Origin: Actinokineospora baliensis
Lineage (GTDB): Bacteria; Actinomycetota; Actinomycetes; Mycobacteriales; Pseudonocardiaceae
DNA: 64,000 bases
Direction: 5' to 3'
NCBI RefSeq assembly: GCF_016907695.1
Contig: NZ_JAFBCK010000001.1
Coordinates: 6,126,001-6,190,000, forward strand
Numbering within the stretch: position 1 is the first letter of the stretch; every line of letters begins with the position of its first letter. Under the pieces are notes generated by a model, which was not told the origin of the DNA, made no database searches, and was given only the letters and a program-made list of their open reading frames with translations. This document shows, in pieces, positions 1 to 9,770 of the stretch. The position numbers were made by a program, and so were the translations under genes.

Positions 1-44
1 CCACGTCCCCGCCCACCCCCAGCACAGCGCGACAACACCACCCC

Positions 45-427
45 GCGAAACGACCCGCCTCCCCAACGGGACAGCGGGCCGCGCACACCACATGCCAAAC
101 CGCGAAACCACAAGCAAGCCGCCCACCGACTCCCAGACCGGCCGCACCGCAACCAAGACGACATCCGCCGCAGCCATCACCCCGCCCGCCCCCAGCACCA
201 ACCACAGAACTTCGCGGGAGGCCACCCACGCGAAGCGGCCCGCCGCCCGGCGGGGAAGCGGGATCGCCGACAGCGCGCACCCGCTCCCACCGCTGCACGC
301 TCACCCAGCCAGCCGCGCCCCGGACATCAGCACCGGCCCCTCTCCCGCGCCGGCCGATCGCCCGCGAGCGAAAGCCCCCGCCAACGCGAAACGGCCCGCC
401 TCCCCAGTGGGGAAGCGGGCCGCGCAC
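45..427. repeat. Three dispersed copies of a terminator-like hairpin
   Basis: Copies lie near 45-85, 229-262 and 385-427. Copies 1 and 3 share the order CGCGAAACGRCCCGCCTCCCC, a short loop, then GCGGGCCGCGCACA. Copy 2 keeps GCGGCCCGCC and GGGGAAGCGGG. Only copy 3 folds nearly perfectly. The set looks like duplication and decay of one terminator hairpin; that history is inference. Confidence 0.6.
392..422 (-). terminator. Hairpin terminator after sufT / suf operon
   Basis: The arms are CGGCCCGC (392-399) and GCGGGCCG (415-422), extended inward by TCCCC/GGGGA with one mismatch and a 3-nt AGT loop. It lies 13 nt beyond the sufT stop. Read on the minus strand the stem is followed by TTTCGC, a weak T run as is usual in high-GC actinobacteria. 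Confidence 0.7.
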
Positions 428-435
428 AACGCGGG

Positions 436-810
436 TCAGACCGTGAAGCCGAGGGCGCGCAACTGCTCCCGCCCGTCCTCGGTGATCTTCTCCGGGCCCC
501 AGGGCGGCATCCACACCCAGTTGATCCGGAAGTCGTCCACCAGGCCGCCGCCGGTCAGCGCCGCGCGGGTCTGGTCCTCGATCACGTCGGTCAGCGGGCA
601 GGCCGCTGACGTCAGGGTCATGTCCAGGGTGGCGGTGTTGTCGTCCTCGACGCGGATGTCGTAGACCAACCCCAAGTCCACGACGTTGATGCCGAGTTCG
701 GGGTCGACCACGTCCCGCATGGCCTCTTCGAGGTCGTCCAGGGACGCCACGTCCGCGCGGGGGGCCTGGGTCGGCATGCCCGCTGCGCCGCGTTGGACTT
801 CTTCGGTCAT
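436..810 (-). CDS. sufT: SufT-like iron-sulfur cluster assembly protein (DUF59/MIP18)
   Basis: This 124-aa protein of the DUF59 (MIP18/PaaD-like) family is the last gene of the suf operon and is thought to help deliver or mature Fe-S clusters. The family core DPELGINVVDLGLVY is at residues 36-50, the conserved Cys is C71 (TSAACPLTD), and a Trp/Pro-rich segment WMPPWGPEKI lies near residues 100-109. The length is normal. Its ATG overlaps the sufU stop by 4 nt (ATGA), so the two are translationally coupled. The family is certain. The symbol follows common use for suf-linked DUF59 proteins, and the exact biochemical role is inferred from the family and the operon. Confidence 0.9.
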   Translation of the reverse strand: MTEEVQRGAAGMPTQAPRADVASLDDLEEAMRDVVDPELGINVVDLGLVYDIRVEDDNTATLDMTLTSAACPLTDVIEDQTRAALTGGGLVDDFRINWVWMPPWGPEKITEDGREQLRALGFTV

Positions 811-1249
811 GAGGGTCCTCCTTCAGCGCGGGCGGCCGCGTCCTTGAACGCCATCCAGCCGAGCAGGGCGCACTTCACTCTAGCGGGGTACTTGGCCACG
901 CCCGCGAAGGCGATGCCGTCCTCCAGCACGTCCTCGTCCGGCTCCACGGTGCCGCGGCCGTGCATGAGCTCGACGAAGGCGTCGAACTTGGTCAGCGCCT
1001 CCGCCAGCGGGCGGCCGACCACCAGGTCGGTGAGCACCGAGGTGGACGCCTGGCTGATGGAGCAGCCCTGCCCGTCGTAGGACACGTCGGCCACCACCGG
1101 GCCGTCCAGCTTGACCCGCAGGGTGACCTCGTCGCCGCAGGTCGGGTTGACCTGGAACGACTCGGCGTCGTACGGGTCGCGCAGGCCGCGGCCGTGCGGG
1201 TTCTTGTAGTGGTCCAGGATGATCTCCTGGTACATCTGCTGCAGCTGCA

Positions 1250-1250
<1 letters not shown>
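807..1250 (-). CDS. sufU: SufU, zinc-dependent sulfurtransferase partner of SufS
   Basis: This 147-aa IscU/SufU-like protein accepts persulfide sulfur from SufS and passes it to the SufBCD scaffold. The ligand residues of the SufU type are all visible: C38 and D40 (NPTCGD), C63 (GQGCSI) and C127 (RVKCALL), with the family opening LDHYKNPHGRGL at residues 12-23. An in-frame reading extends 44 codons upstream, but MQLQQMYQEI is the family start. Its ATG shares one base with the sufS stop (TGATG), so the extension would lie wholly inside sufS. It sits between sufS and sufT in one operon. Confidence 0.95.
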
Positions 1251-2554
<1,304 letters not shown>

Positions 2555-2565
2555 CTACAACGCAC

Positions 2566-3336
2566 TCAGACGCCCGCGGCTTCCGCGGCGCCGGTGTACT
2601 TCACGTAACCCTCGGCCTCGAGCTGGTCGGCCAGCTCCGAACCGCCGGACTCGACGATGCGACCGCCCGCGAACACGTGCACGAAGTCCGGGGTGATGTG
2701 GCGCAGGATGCGGGTGTAGTGCGTGATCAGCAGGACGCCGGACTCGCCGGAGGCCTTGAACCGGTTCACCCCGTCGGAGACCACCCGCAGCGCGTCCACG
2801 TCGAGGCCGGAGTCGGTCTCGTCGAGGATGGCGATCTTCGGGTTGAGCAGGGCCAGCTGCAGGATCTCGTGCCGCTTCTTCTCGCCGCCGGAGAAGCCCT
2901 CGTTGACGCTGCGCTCGGCGAAGGCGGGGTCGATCTCCAACTCCTTCATCGACTCCTTCACCTCCTTGACCCAGGTGCGCAGCTTCGGCGCCTCGCCGCG
3001 CACGGCGGTGGCCGCGGTGCGCAGGAAGTTCGACATCGACACGCCGGGGACCTCGACCGGGTACTGCATGGCCAGGAACAGGCCCGCGCGGGCCCGCTCG
3101 TCCACGCTCATCTCGAGGACGTCCTCGCCGTCGAGGGTGACCGAGCCGGAGGTCACCTCGTACTTGGGGTGCCCGGCGACGGCGTAGGACAGGGTGGACT
3201 TGCCGGACCCGTTCGGGCCCATGATCGCGTGGGTCTCGCCTGCCCGGACGGTCAGGTCGACGCCCTTGAGGATCTCCTTGGCACCGTCGTCGGTCGCGAC
3301 CGAGACGTGCAGGTCCTTGATCTCCAGGGTGGCCAT
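2566..3336 (-). CDS. sufC: SufC, Fe-S assembly ATPase
   Basis: This 256-aa ABC-type ATPase powers the SufBCD scaffold complex in the cytoplasm and is not a membrane transporter. Walker A GPNGSGKST is at residues 40-48, the family-specific signature FSGGEKKR at 148-155 (instead of LSGGQ) and Walker B with catalytic Glu in ILDETDSGLD at 170-179. The signature plus ETDSGLD is diagnostic for SufC. The gene follows the Rieske ferredoxin with a 20-bp gap carrying a GGAGAG ribosome-binding site and precedes sufS. Confidence 0.98.
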   Translation of the reverse strand: MATLEIKDLHVSVATDDGAKEILKGVDLTVRAGETHAIMGPNGSGKSTLSYAVAGHPKYEVTSGSVTLDGEDVLEMSVDERARAGLFLAMQYPVEVPGVSMSNFLRTAATAVRGEAPKLRTWVKEVKESMKELEIDPAFAERSVNEGFSGGEKKRHEILQLALLNPKIAILDETDSGLDVDALRVVSDGVNRFKASGESGVLLITHYTRILRHITPDFVHVFAGGRIVESGGSELADQLEAEGYVKYTGAAEAAGV

Positions 3337-3356
3337 GGTGGTTCTTCTCTCCAGTA

Positions 3357-3671
3357 CTAGTTCAAGGTTCGGGTGACGTCGACCAAGACGTCATCACCGT
3401 CGACGGTGACCGCGTACACGTCGACGGGTTCGGTGGCCGGTGGCGCGGAGGGGGCGCCGGTGCGCAGGTCGAAGCACGACCCGTGCAGCCAGCACTCCAG
3501 CCCCTTGCGGGACAGCTCGCCCTCCGAGAGCGCCACCGCGGCGTGCGAGCACTCGTCGCGCAGCGCGTGGACCGCGTCGCCGCGGCGCACCAGCACCACG
3601 GCGACGTCGTCGACCTCAACGGCGAACGGCTTGTCGTCGTCCAGTTCGGACAGTCCACAAGCGCGGGTCAT
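3357..3671 (-). CDS. Rieske-type [2Fe-2S] ferredoxin of the suf operon
   Basis: This 104-aa non-heme ferredoxin has one Rieske domain. The cluster ligands are C41 and H43 (DECSHAA) and C60 and H63 (ECWLHGSCF), giving the expected C-x-H and C-x2-H pairs with 16 residues between H43 and C60. The start ATG overlaps the sufD stop by 4 nt (ATGA), which rules out the longer upstream reading that lies inside sufD. Its place between sufD and sufC suggests electron delivery to Fe-S assembly or use as a cluster client. That role is inference; the cofactor type is clear. Confidence 0.93.
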   Translation of the reverse strand: MTRACGLSELDDDKPFAVEVDDVAVVLVRRGDAVHALRDECSHAAVALSEGELSRKGLECWLHGSCFDLRTGAPSAPPATEPVDVYAVTVDGDDVLVDVTRTLN

Positions 3672-4804
3672 ACCCCGACGGCTTCCAACTCGGCCTCGAT
3701 CGCGGCCTCGAGGCGCTCGCGCACCTCGGGGACCTGGATCTTCATCAGCAGCTCGTGGAAGAAGCCGCGCACGACGAGGCGGCGGGCCTGGTCCTCGGGG
3801 ATGCCGCGGGCCTGCAGGTAGAACAGCTGCTCGTCGTCGAAGCGGCCCGTCGCGCTGGCGTGACCGGCACCGGCGATCTCGCCGGTCTCGATCTCCAGGT
3901 TCGGCACCGAGTCGGCGCGGGCGCCGTCGGTCAGCAGGAGGTTGCGGTTGAGCTCGTAGGTCTGCGTGCCCTCCGCCGCGGCCCGGATCAGCACGTCGCC
4001 GACCCACACCGTGTGCGCGTCGTTCCCTTGCAGCGCACCCTTGTAGACCACGTTGGACGTGCAGTTGGCCTGCGCGTGGTCGACGAAGGTGCGGTGCTCG
4101 AAGTGCTGCCCCGCGTCGGCGAAGTAGAGCCCGTTGAGCTCGACCTCGGCGCCCTTGTCGGCGAACGCGGCCGTCGGCGCGACCCGGACGACGTCGCCGC
4201 CCAGGGTGACCACCGTGTGCCGCAGCACCGCGTCGCGGCCGATGCGGGCGTGGTGCGCCGAGACGTGCACGGCGTCGTCCGCCCAGTCCTGGATGGACAC
4301 CACGGTCAGCTTCGCGCCGTCGGCCAGCACGAACTCCACGTTGTCGGCGTACACGCCGGACCCGCGGTGGTCGAGCACGACGACGGCCTCGGCGAACCGC
4401 TCCGCCCGGACCTGCAGGTGCCCGTAGGCGACCTGCCCGGCGCCCGGCCCGGTCACCGTGACGGTGACCGGCGCCGACGCGCGGGACTCGGCGGCCACGG
4501 TCAGGACCGTGGCCGCGGTGAACGAGCTGTACGCCTGCGCCGCGACCCGGTCGGCGGGCACGCCGCCCTGACCGAGCCGGGAATCGCCGCGCTGCACCGT
4601 CTCCACGGTGACCTCGGCTGGCGCGTCGACCTCGACGCCCGCCGAACCGGTCGCCTCGACCCCGGTGTGCAGACCGGCGAGGCGCTTCATCGGCGTGAAG
4701 CGCCAGATCTCCTCACGACCCGACGGCACCTCGAAGGCCGCCACGTCGTAGGAGGTGAACCATTCGGCCCGAGAAGCCTCGGGCACCACAACCGCCGCGG
4801 TCAT
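3668..4804 (-). CDS. sufD: SufD, Fe-S cluster scaffold subunit
   Basis: This 378-aa beta-helix protein pairs with SufB in the SufBC2D scaffold. It shows the SufBD C-terminal pattern: the DEQLFYLQARGIPEDQARRL region near residue 325 and the closing VRGFFHELLMKI, with GALQGNDAHTVWVGD in the core. It begins directly at the end of sufB with no gap and ends overlapping the Rieske gene. The length is normal for actinobacterial SufD. Confidence 0.96.
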   Translation of the reverse strand: MTAAVVVPEASRAEWFTSYDVAAFEVPSGREEIWRFTPMKRLAGLHTGVEATGSAGVEVDAPAEVTVETVQRGDSRLGQGGVPADRVAAQAYSSFTAATVLTVAAESRASAPVTVTVTGPGAGQVAYGHLQVRAERFAEAVVVLDHRGSGVYADNVEFVLADGAKLTVVSIQDWADDAVHVSAHHARIGRDAVLRHTVVTLGGDVVRVAPTAAFADKGAEVELNGLYFADAGQHFEHRTFVDHAQANCTSNVVYKGALQGNDAHTVWVGDVLIRAAAEGTQTYELNRNLLLTDGARADSVPNLEIETGEIAGAGHASATGRFDDEQLFYLQARGIPEDQARRLVVRGFFHELLMKIQVPEVRERLEAAIEAELEAVGV

Positions 4805-6253
4805 CTAGCCGACCGCTCCTTCCATCTGCAGCTCGATCAGTCGGTTCAGTTCCAGCGCGTACTCCATGGGCAGCTCGCGCGCGATGGGCTCGACGAACCC
4901 GCGCACGATCATCGCCATGGCCTCGTCCTCGGTCAGGCCGCGCGACATCAGGTAGAACAGCTGGTCGTCGCTGACCTTGGACACGGTCGCCTCGTGCCCC
5001 ATCGCCACGTCGTCCTCGCGGACGTCGACGTAGGGGTAGGTGTCGGAGCGGCTGATCTGGTCGACCAGCAGCGCGTCGCACTTGACCGTGGACTTGGCGT
5101 GGTGCGCCCGCTTGTTGACCTGCACGAGGCCGCGGTAGGAGGTGCGGCCGCCGCCGCGCGCCACCGACTTGGAGATGATCGTCGAGGACGTGTGCGGTGC
5201 CATGTGGACCATCTTGGCGCCCGCGTCCTGGTGCTGGCCCTCACCGGCGAAGGCGATGGAGAGCACCTCGCCCTTGGCGTGCTCGCCCATCAGGAACACC
5301 GCCGGGTACTTCATGGTCACCTTGGAGCCGATGTTGCCGTCGACCCACTCCATGGTCGCGCCCGCCTCGGCCTTGGCCCGCTTGGTGACCAGGTTGTAGA
5401 CGTTGTTCGACCAGTTCTGGATGGTGGTGTAGCGGCAGCGCGCGCCCTTCTTCACCACGATCTCCACGACCGCCGAGTGCAGCGAGTCCGAGGAGTAGAT
5501 CGGCGCGGTGCAGCCCTCGACGTAGTGCACGTAGGCGTCTTCGTCGACGATGATCAGGGTGCGCTCGAACTGGCCCATGTTCTCGGTGTTGATCCGGAAG
5601 TAGGCCTGCAGCGGGATCTCGACGTGCACGCCCTTGGGGACGTAGATGAACGAGCCGCCCGACCACACGGCGCCGTTGAGCGCGGAGAACTTGTTGTCCC
5701 CGTGCGGGATCACCGAGCCGTAGTACTCCTCGAACAGCTCCGGGTGCTCCTTGAGCGCGGTGTCGGTGTCGAGGAAGATCACGCCCTGCTTCTCGAGCTC
5801 CTCGTTGATCTTGTGGTAGACCACTTCGGACTCGTACTGCGCGGCGACACCGGCGACCAGGCGGGCCTTCTCGGCCTCCGGGATGCCCAGCCGGTCATAG
5901 GTGTTCTTGATGTCCTCCGGCAGGTCCTCCCAGGACTGGGCCTGCTTCTCGGTGGAGCGCACGAAGTACTTGATGTTGTCGAAGTCGATGCCCGACAGGT
6001 CGGCGCCCCAGCTGGGCATCGGCTTGCGGTCGAACAGCCGCAGCGCCTTGAGCCGCGACTCGAGCATCCACTCCGGCTCGTTCTTCTTGGCCGAGATGTC
6101 CCGGACCACGGCCTCCGACAGGCCGCGCTGGGCGCTGGCGCCCGCGCTGTCGGAGTCGGCCCAGCCGTACTCGTACCGCCCGAGCGTCGCCAGGGTCTCG
6201 TCCTGGGTGAGCGGCTGGGGTGTGGTGGTGCGCTGCTGCGCAGCGGCAGTCAT
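4805..6253 (-). CDS. sufB: SufB, Fe-S cluster scaffold subunit
   Basis: This 482-aa core scaffold protein builds Fe-S clusters together with SufC and SufD. Recognisable segments include the N-terminal [35 protein letters not shown] carrying the conserved cysteine, [14 protein letters not shown], and the [20 protein letters not shown] block near the C-terminus. It is the first structural gene after sufR, from which it is separated by 22 bp containing a GGAGGGAAG ribosome-binding site. The length matches the family. There is no sign of the intein known in M. tuberculosis SufB. Confidence 0.98.
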   Translation of the reverse strand: MTAAAQQRTTTPQPLTQDETLATLGRYEYGWADSDSAGASAQRGLSEAVVRDISAKKNEPEWMLESRLKALRLFDRKPMPSWGADLSGIDFDNIKYFVRSTEKQAQSWEDLPEDIKNTYDRLGIPEAEKARLVAGVAAQYESEVVYHKINEELEKQGVIFLDTDTALKEHPELFEEYYGSVIPHGDNKFSALNGAVWSGGSFIYVPKGVHVEIPLQAYFRINTENMGQFERTLIIVDEDAYVHYVEGCTAPIYSSDSLHSAVVEIVVKKGARCRYTTIQNWSNNVYNLVTKRAKAEAGATMEWVDGNIGSKVTMKYPAVFLMGEHAKGEVLSIAFAGEGQHQDAGAKMVHMAPHTSSTIISKSVARGGGRTSYRGLVQVNKRAHHAKSTVKCDALLVDQISRSDTYPYVDVREDDVAMGHEATVSKVSDDQLFYLMSRGLTEDEAMAMIVRGFVEPIARELPMEYALELNRLIELQMEGAVG

Positions 6254-6275
6254 GGGGACTTCCCTCCATCCGGGT

Positions 6276-7001
6276 CTAACTCGTCGTGGTGCCGGGTGCC
6301 TGGGGCTGGTGCGGGACGTGCGTGGTGCACGCCGCGTCGCCGCGGGCGATCGTGGCCAACCGCTGCACGTGGGTGCCGAGCAGGTCGGCGAACGCCGCCG
6401 TCTCGACCTCGCACAGCTGGGGGAACTCCGCCGCGACGTGCGCCACCGGGCAGTGGTGCTGGCACAGCTGCTCCCCCGCCCCGACGCTGCGCGTCGAGGA
6501 GGCGTAGCCCTCCCTGGTCAACGCCTCGGCCAAGGCCTCGGCGCGACCCGCGGGATCCACCGGCGCGGTGACCGCGTCCCGGTGCCGGTCGACCAACGTG
6601 GCCACCCGGCGCTCGGCGAACGCGCGCACCGCTTGCTCCCCCCCGCTCTCGGCGAGGAAGCGCAGCGCGGAGATCGCGAGGTCGTCGTAGGCGTGCCCGA
6701 ACCGGGACCGACCGGTCTCGGTGAGCAGGTAGAGCTTCGCCGGCCTGCCGCGGCCCCGGGCGCCGAGGCGGGGCGCGTCACGGGTGTACGCCTCCCCGTC
6801 GGCGACCAGTGCGTCCAAGTGCCTGCGGACGGCGGTCGAGCTCAACCCCAACGCCTCGGCGATCGCGACCGCCGCGACCGGTCCCCGTTCCAGCAGCAGC
6901 CGGGCCACACCCTCGCGGGTGCGCCCCTCGGCCTGCTGCCCGGCCGCGGCGGGGCCGGTGGCCTCGGGCGCGGTCCGCGGAGCGGGGGCGGTCTTTTTCA
7001 C
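6276..7001 (-). CDS. sufR: SufR, Fe-S-sensing repressor of the suf operon
   Basis: This 241-aa DeoR/ArsR-like winged-helix regulator heads the operon and is expected to repress it when holding a [4Fe-4S] cluster. The helix-turn-helix spans about residues 33-68 ([19 protein letters not shown]) and is followed by the wing [12 protein letters not shown]. The cluster cysteines are C180 and C184 (LCQHHCP), C197 and possibly C225. Translation starts at GTG 7001, next to a 12-bp inverted repeat that is a candidate operator, which would make the gene autoregulated. The Ala/Pro-rich first 25 residues are probably disordered. Confidence 0.93.
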   Translation of the reverse strand: MKKTAPAPRTAPEATGPAAAGQQAEGRTREGVARLLLERGPVAAVAIAEALGLSSTAVRRHLDALVADGEAYTRDAPRLGARGRGRPAKLYLLTETGRSRFGHAYDDLAISALRFLAESGGEQAVRAFAERRVATLVDRHRDAVTAPVDPAGRAEALAEALTREGYASSTRSVGAGEQLCQHHCPVAHVAAEFPQLCEVETAAFADLLGTHVQRLATIARGDAACTTHVPHQPQAPGTTTS

Positions 7002-7002
7002 A

Positions 7003-7014
7003 ACACAAGTGTGT
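7003..7014. promoter_or_regulatory. Candidate SufR operator
   Basis: ACACA-AG-TGTGT is a perfect 5-bp inverted repeat with a 2-bp spacer, 1 nt upstream of the sufR GTG and inside the probable promoter. The position fits autoregulation of the whole suf operon. The assignment rests on position and symmetry only. Confidence 0.5.
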
Positions 7015-7327
7015 CTTATTTCCCGGCCGGAGGCAAAGACGGGGGTCAGCAGGCGTGAGCCCCCTCACAAGCCCCCGTCCGGGTGACCCCCCACCAGCCC
7101 ACGCCGAGCGACGGTACCAAGATCGGAATCCCCCCTGGTCGCGGGTGATCTCGGTGCCACCCGAAGTCAGTCCGATCGCGGTGTCCGAAGGCGCTGTCCA
7201 CCGCGCTTCGGGTTCGGTGGGGTCCCTTGGGTCCGTTGGGGCGGATCGGGCGGAACCGGACCTGTGCCCGTCGCACCGGCGCTACCGTCATGATCAACCG
7301 TGTTGGTGGTGGGTTCGAGGGGCGGTC
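7015..7327. other. Divergent intergenic region sufR / membrane protein
   Basis: No gene is visible. It must hold the promoters for sufR (minus) and for the plus-strand membrane protein. A TANNNT hexamer TACCGT at 7283-7288 could be the -10 of the latter, 40 nt before its start. I see no riboswitch. Confidence 0.4.
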
Positions 7328-9010
7328 ATGGTCGATCCGTCTGTGCTGTCGGTCGTGCTGGTCGTCGCTGTCGGGGTGCACGCGGTGGCGCGCAGGTTGG
7401 GCGCTGCCGATTGGGCGAGGCCGCTGCCGTGGGTGGACCTGGGGCTCGGGGTGCTGTTCGGGATCTTCGCGGGTTCGGTGGCCGACGGTGCTGGGGTGTG
7501 GGTGGGGGTCGCCGCGTTCGTGGTGGGGTTCTGCGGGTTCGGGTTCCTGGCGGGGGTGGCCGCGTTGACCGTGCTGCGGTTGCCGGACCCGGACCTGATG
7601 GCCTGGGTCGTGGTGCCGCTGCTGGTCGGGTTCGGGTTCGGCTACTACCTCCGGGCCGTCCGGGGCAAGGCCATCCCCCTGCGGGCCGCGGTCAGCGACA
7701 GCGCGGTCGCCGACAAGCGCTGGCGCTACGCGGCCCTCGCCGCGCCCTACCTGTCGATGGTCGTGGTGCTCCTGGTGCCGATGACCGTCAGCGGGCACGT
7801 CCTGGCTCGGGTCCTCGGCGTGGCCGTCCTCACGATCTACCTGATCGCGATCGACCACACGCGGCAGTGGCTGATGCGGCCGCGCCGGTGGACGACCCGG
7901 TCGGCCGAGCTCGGGCTGGCGCTCGCGCTGGTCGCCGCCGCGGCGAGTCCGGTCGGTGAACAGGTGGTCCGGTGGTGGGCGGCGACCCCGGAGTTGACCG
8001 GCGGCGGGTGGTACTGGGGCGCCTTGATCACGTTCGGGGTCTTCGTCGTGTGCGCCGGGGTCGTGGGCAGCCGCGTGGCCACCGGGCCGGTGCTGGCCCT
8101 GTTCATCGTGGTCGGGCTCGTCACCAGGCTGGTGATGCTGCTCGCGTTGGTGCTCACCGCGTGCGTGGCGCTGTTCCACCCGCACCCCGACCTGCTGTTC
8201 CTGGCCGCCGTCGGTGGTCTGCCCGCCGCCCTGTCCAGCGCGATGGCCGCCCGCCGCGGCCAGGTCAGTCGCCAGTTCGGCGACGTCGGGCTGCTCGCCG
8301 AACTCAACGACACCGTGCGGACCAGGGTGATCGACGCGTGGGCCGTCGAGGTCGCCGCGACCAGGTTGCCGCTGATGCTGCCGGACGCGGCGGGGGCGCT
8401 GGCCCACCAGGCGCTGATCGAACCGCAGCCCGCCCCGCCGTGGCGGGTGACCCCCGACCAGGCCCTGGCCGTCGCGGCCGACCTGCTCGACGGCATCGAC
8501 CGGCAACTGGCGCGGGAGCCCTTCCCCCTGCTCAACCGCGCTCGCATCGCCGCCGGGGGCGACCACGCGCTCTGGCAGGCGAAGGTCAACGGCGAACGCG
8601 GGCAGACCGCGGTCGCGCTCGAAGCCGCCAAGACCGCGGTGAGCACCTTCGCGCGCGCCGAAGCCCCCTTCGCCACCGCCCTGGCCTGGTCCGCCGTCGT
8701 CGACCACGCCGAAGCCGACCCCACCCTCGACCCCGTCGCCGAGATCGAGGCCTGGATCGAGGCCCACGACCTGCTCGCCGCCCCCCGCCGCCACGCCCAC
8801 GGCGCGGCCGCCCGAGCCGCCCTCGACCGCGGCGACCGCGCCACCGCCCGAGCCCACCTCGACCGCGCCGCCACCTTCCACGCGAGCATCGGCGCCACCG
8901 CAACCGCCATGCGCACCGACAAGATCTACTTCGGCGCCACCCCGCGCTCCCTGTTCGCCATCATGCTCGCCAACGAACGCCACCTAGGCCTCCAACTCCC
9001 ACCCGGCTGA
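7328..9010 (+). CDS. Polytopic membrane protein with soluble helical C-terminal domain, function unknown
   Basis: This 560-aa protein is not one I recognise. The first ~310 residues hold about nine or ten hydrophobic segments, for example VLSVVLVVAVGVHAV, VAAFVVGFCGFGFLAGVAAL and LALFIVVGLVTRLVMLLALV. The remaining ~250 residues are soluble, Ala-rich and helical, and the last 150 look like TPR-type helix pairs (ATARAHLDRAATFHASIG). I chose ATG 7328 because a GAGGGGCG ribosome-binding site precedes it; the frame is open far upstream but lacks a credible earlier start. It lies divergently from sufR and upstream of mptB without obvious linkage to either. Confidence 0.75.
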   Translation: MVDPSVLSVVLVVAVGVHAVARRLGAADWARPLPWVDLGLGVLFGIFAGSVADGAGVWVGVAAFVVGFCGFGFLAGVAALTVLRLPDPDLMAWVVVPLLVGFGFGYYLRAVRGKAIPLRAAVSDSAVADKRWRYAALAAPYLSMVVVLLVPMTVSGHVLARVLGVAVLTIYLIAIDHTRQWLMRPRRWTTRSAELGLALALVAAAASPVGEQVVRWWAATPELTGGGWYWGALITFGVFVVCAGVVGSRVATGPVLALFIVVGLVTRLVMLLALVLTACVALFHPHPDLLFLAAVGGLPAALSSAMAARRGQVSRQFGDVGLLAELNDTVRTRVIDAWAVEVAATRLPLMLPDAAGALAHQALIEPQPAPPWRVTPDQALAVAADLLDGIDRQLAREPFPLLNRARIAAGGDHALWQAKVNGERGQTAVALEAAKTAVSTFARAEAPFATALAWSAVVDHAEADPTLDPVAEIEAWIEAHDLLAAPRRHAHGAAARAALDRGDRATARAHLDRAATFHASIGATATAMRTDKIYFGATPRSLFAIMLANERHLGLQLPPG

Positions 9011-9044
9011 CCACTGATGACCCGTGCCCGGCGGTGGTCGCGAG

Positions 9045-9600
9045 CTCCACGGATGGCATCACCCGCCGATCGAGCACCCCAGACCTAGCCGTGTCGCGGC
9101 CATCAGCGGGCCAGCGAGTCGCCTGTGGGCAGCGGTCCACGCTTCGGGCGCCACCCGAGTCCGCCGCCGCTTTCGCCGGGCCCTGTGGCCACGGGTTCCA
9201 CCGCCCTGAGCACCATCCGACCGCCGCCACCACACGGCCGAGATCGCCACGTAACGCGGGCCCACACTCTGGGCGCCACCCGAATGCAACCGCCTGCCAC
9301 GGGCTCCGCCACTACGAGCACCATCCGGAGCCACTGTCGCGTGGTCAAGCAGCCTTGCGGTGCGGGCCCGAGCCCCGAGCGCCACCGCTCGGCCAAACCG
9401 CCTGCCACGAGTCCCGTCACCCTGAGCGCCGCTGTCGCGCTGCATTCGCCGGGCCCTCGGGCCGTGATCGCTTCGGCGCCACCTCGCGCATCGTCGCGTG
9501 GGCGACTCACCGCGCGCTGTCGGCCACGAGGCCCATGCTTCGGGCGTTGTGCGGGTCGCGGGTTCCGCCGCCCCAGCGCGTCGAGTCGCATCGCGGAGGC
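9045..9600. repeat. Degenerate tandem repeat, period 108 bp
   Basis: The marker CCACGRGYTCC(R)YC occurs at 9189, 9297 and 9405, exactly 108 bp apart. The marker GAGCACCATCCG occurs at 9208 and 9316, with a decayed form at 9424, again 108 bp apart. Weaker outer copies appear near 9047 and 9524. Between these lie repeated GGGCGCCACCCGA cores (9146, 9271). A period of 36 codons keeps frame, so the array could be the relic of a repeat protein, but no intact gene remains. Confidence 0.65.
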
Positions 9601-9757
9601 CGCTGGTCCGCCCGCGCGATCAGCACCAGCTCGCAATGGGCGACCAGCCCGCCGAACGCGCCGACCCCGATCCCCGACCGGCCCCCTCGACCCCCCTCCC
9701 CGCGCGGGTTGATCATGTCGGTGGGCCTGGTCCGGTTCCGGTCGGTCGGGCTGCCGC

Positions 9758-9763
9758 TACCCT
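9758..9763 (+). promoter_or_regulatory. -10 element TACCCT, probable leaderless start of mptB-like gene
   Basis: TACCCT fits the actinobacterial TANNNT -10 and ends 7 nt before GTG 9771, with no ribosome-binding site between. This arrangement predicts transcription starting at the start codon. Confidence 0.5.
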
Positions 9764-9770
9764 TCCGGTC

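Larger units (their letters stand above)
1..435. other. Gene-free stretch downstream of the suf operon
   Basis: I see no credible gene here. The open frame crossing it on the plus strand is rich in Pro, Ala, Arg and Thr and runs on into the antisense of sufT, so it looks like a shadow. The stretch contains three related hairpin sequences, listed separately. Confidence 0.6.
9011..9770. other. 760-bp intergenic region holding a decayed repeat array
   Basis: Long open frames cross this region on both strands, but they overlap each other, have the biased composition of shadows and match no family I know. The region is instead explained in large part by a degenerate 108-bp tandem repeat, listed separately. 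Its last 15 bp include the probable -10 of the downstream mannosyltransferase gene. Confidence 0.6.

Noticed and set aside
4805..6253. Intein in sufB
   Set aside because: M. tuberculosis SufB carries one, but here the 482-aa frame is continuous and of normal length.
3440..6571. Very long plus-strand open frame across the suf operon
   Set aside because: It lies opposite sufD and sufB, which have clear family matches. Its His/Gly/Arg/Val-rich composition is typical of an antisense shadow in high-GC DNA.
7046..8983. 645-codon minus-strand frame opposite the 560-aa membrane protein gene
   Set aside because: Composition is rich in His, Gln, Arg and Gly as in shadows, while the plus strand encodes a protein with clear membrane spans and a ribosome-binding site.
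9103..9636. Open frames on both strands in the 9.0-9.7 kb gap
   Set aside because: They follow the 108-bp repeat, have no ribosome-binding site and match no family I know.
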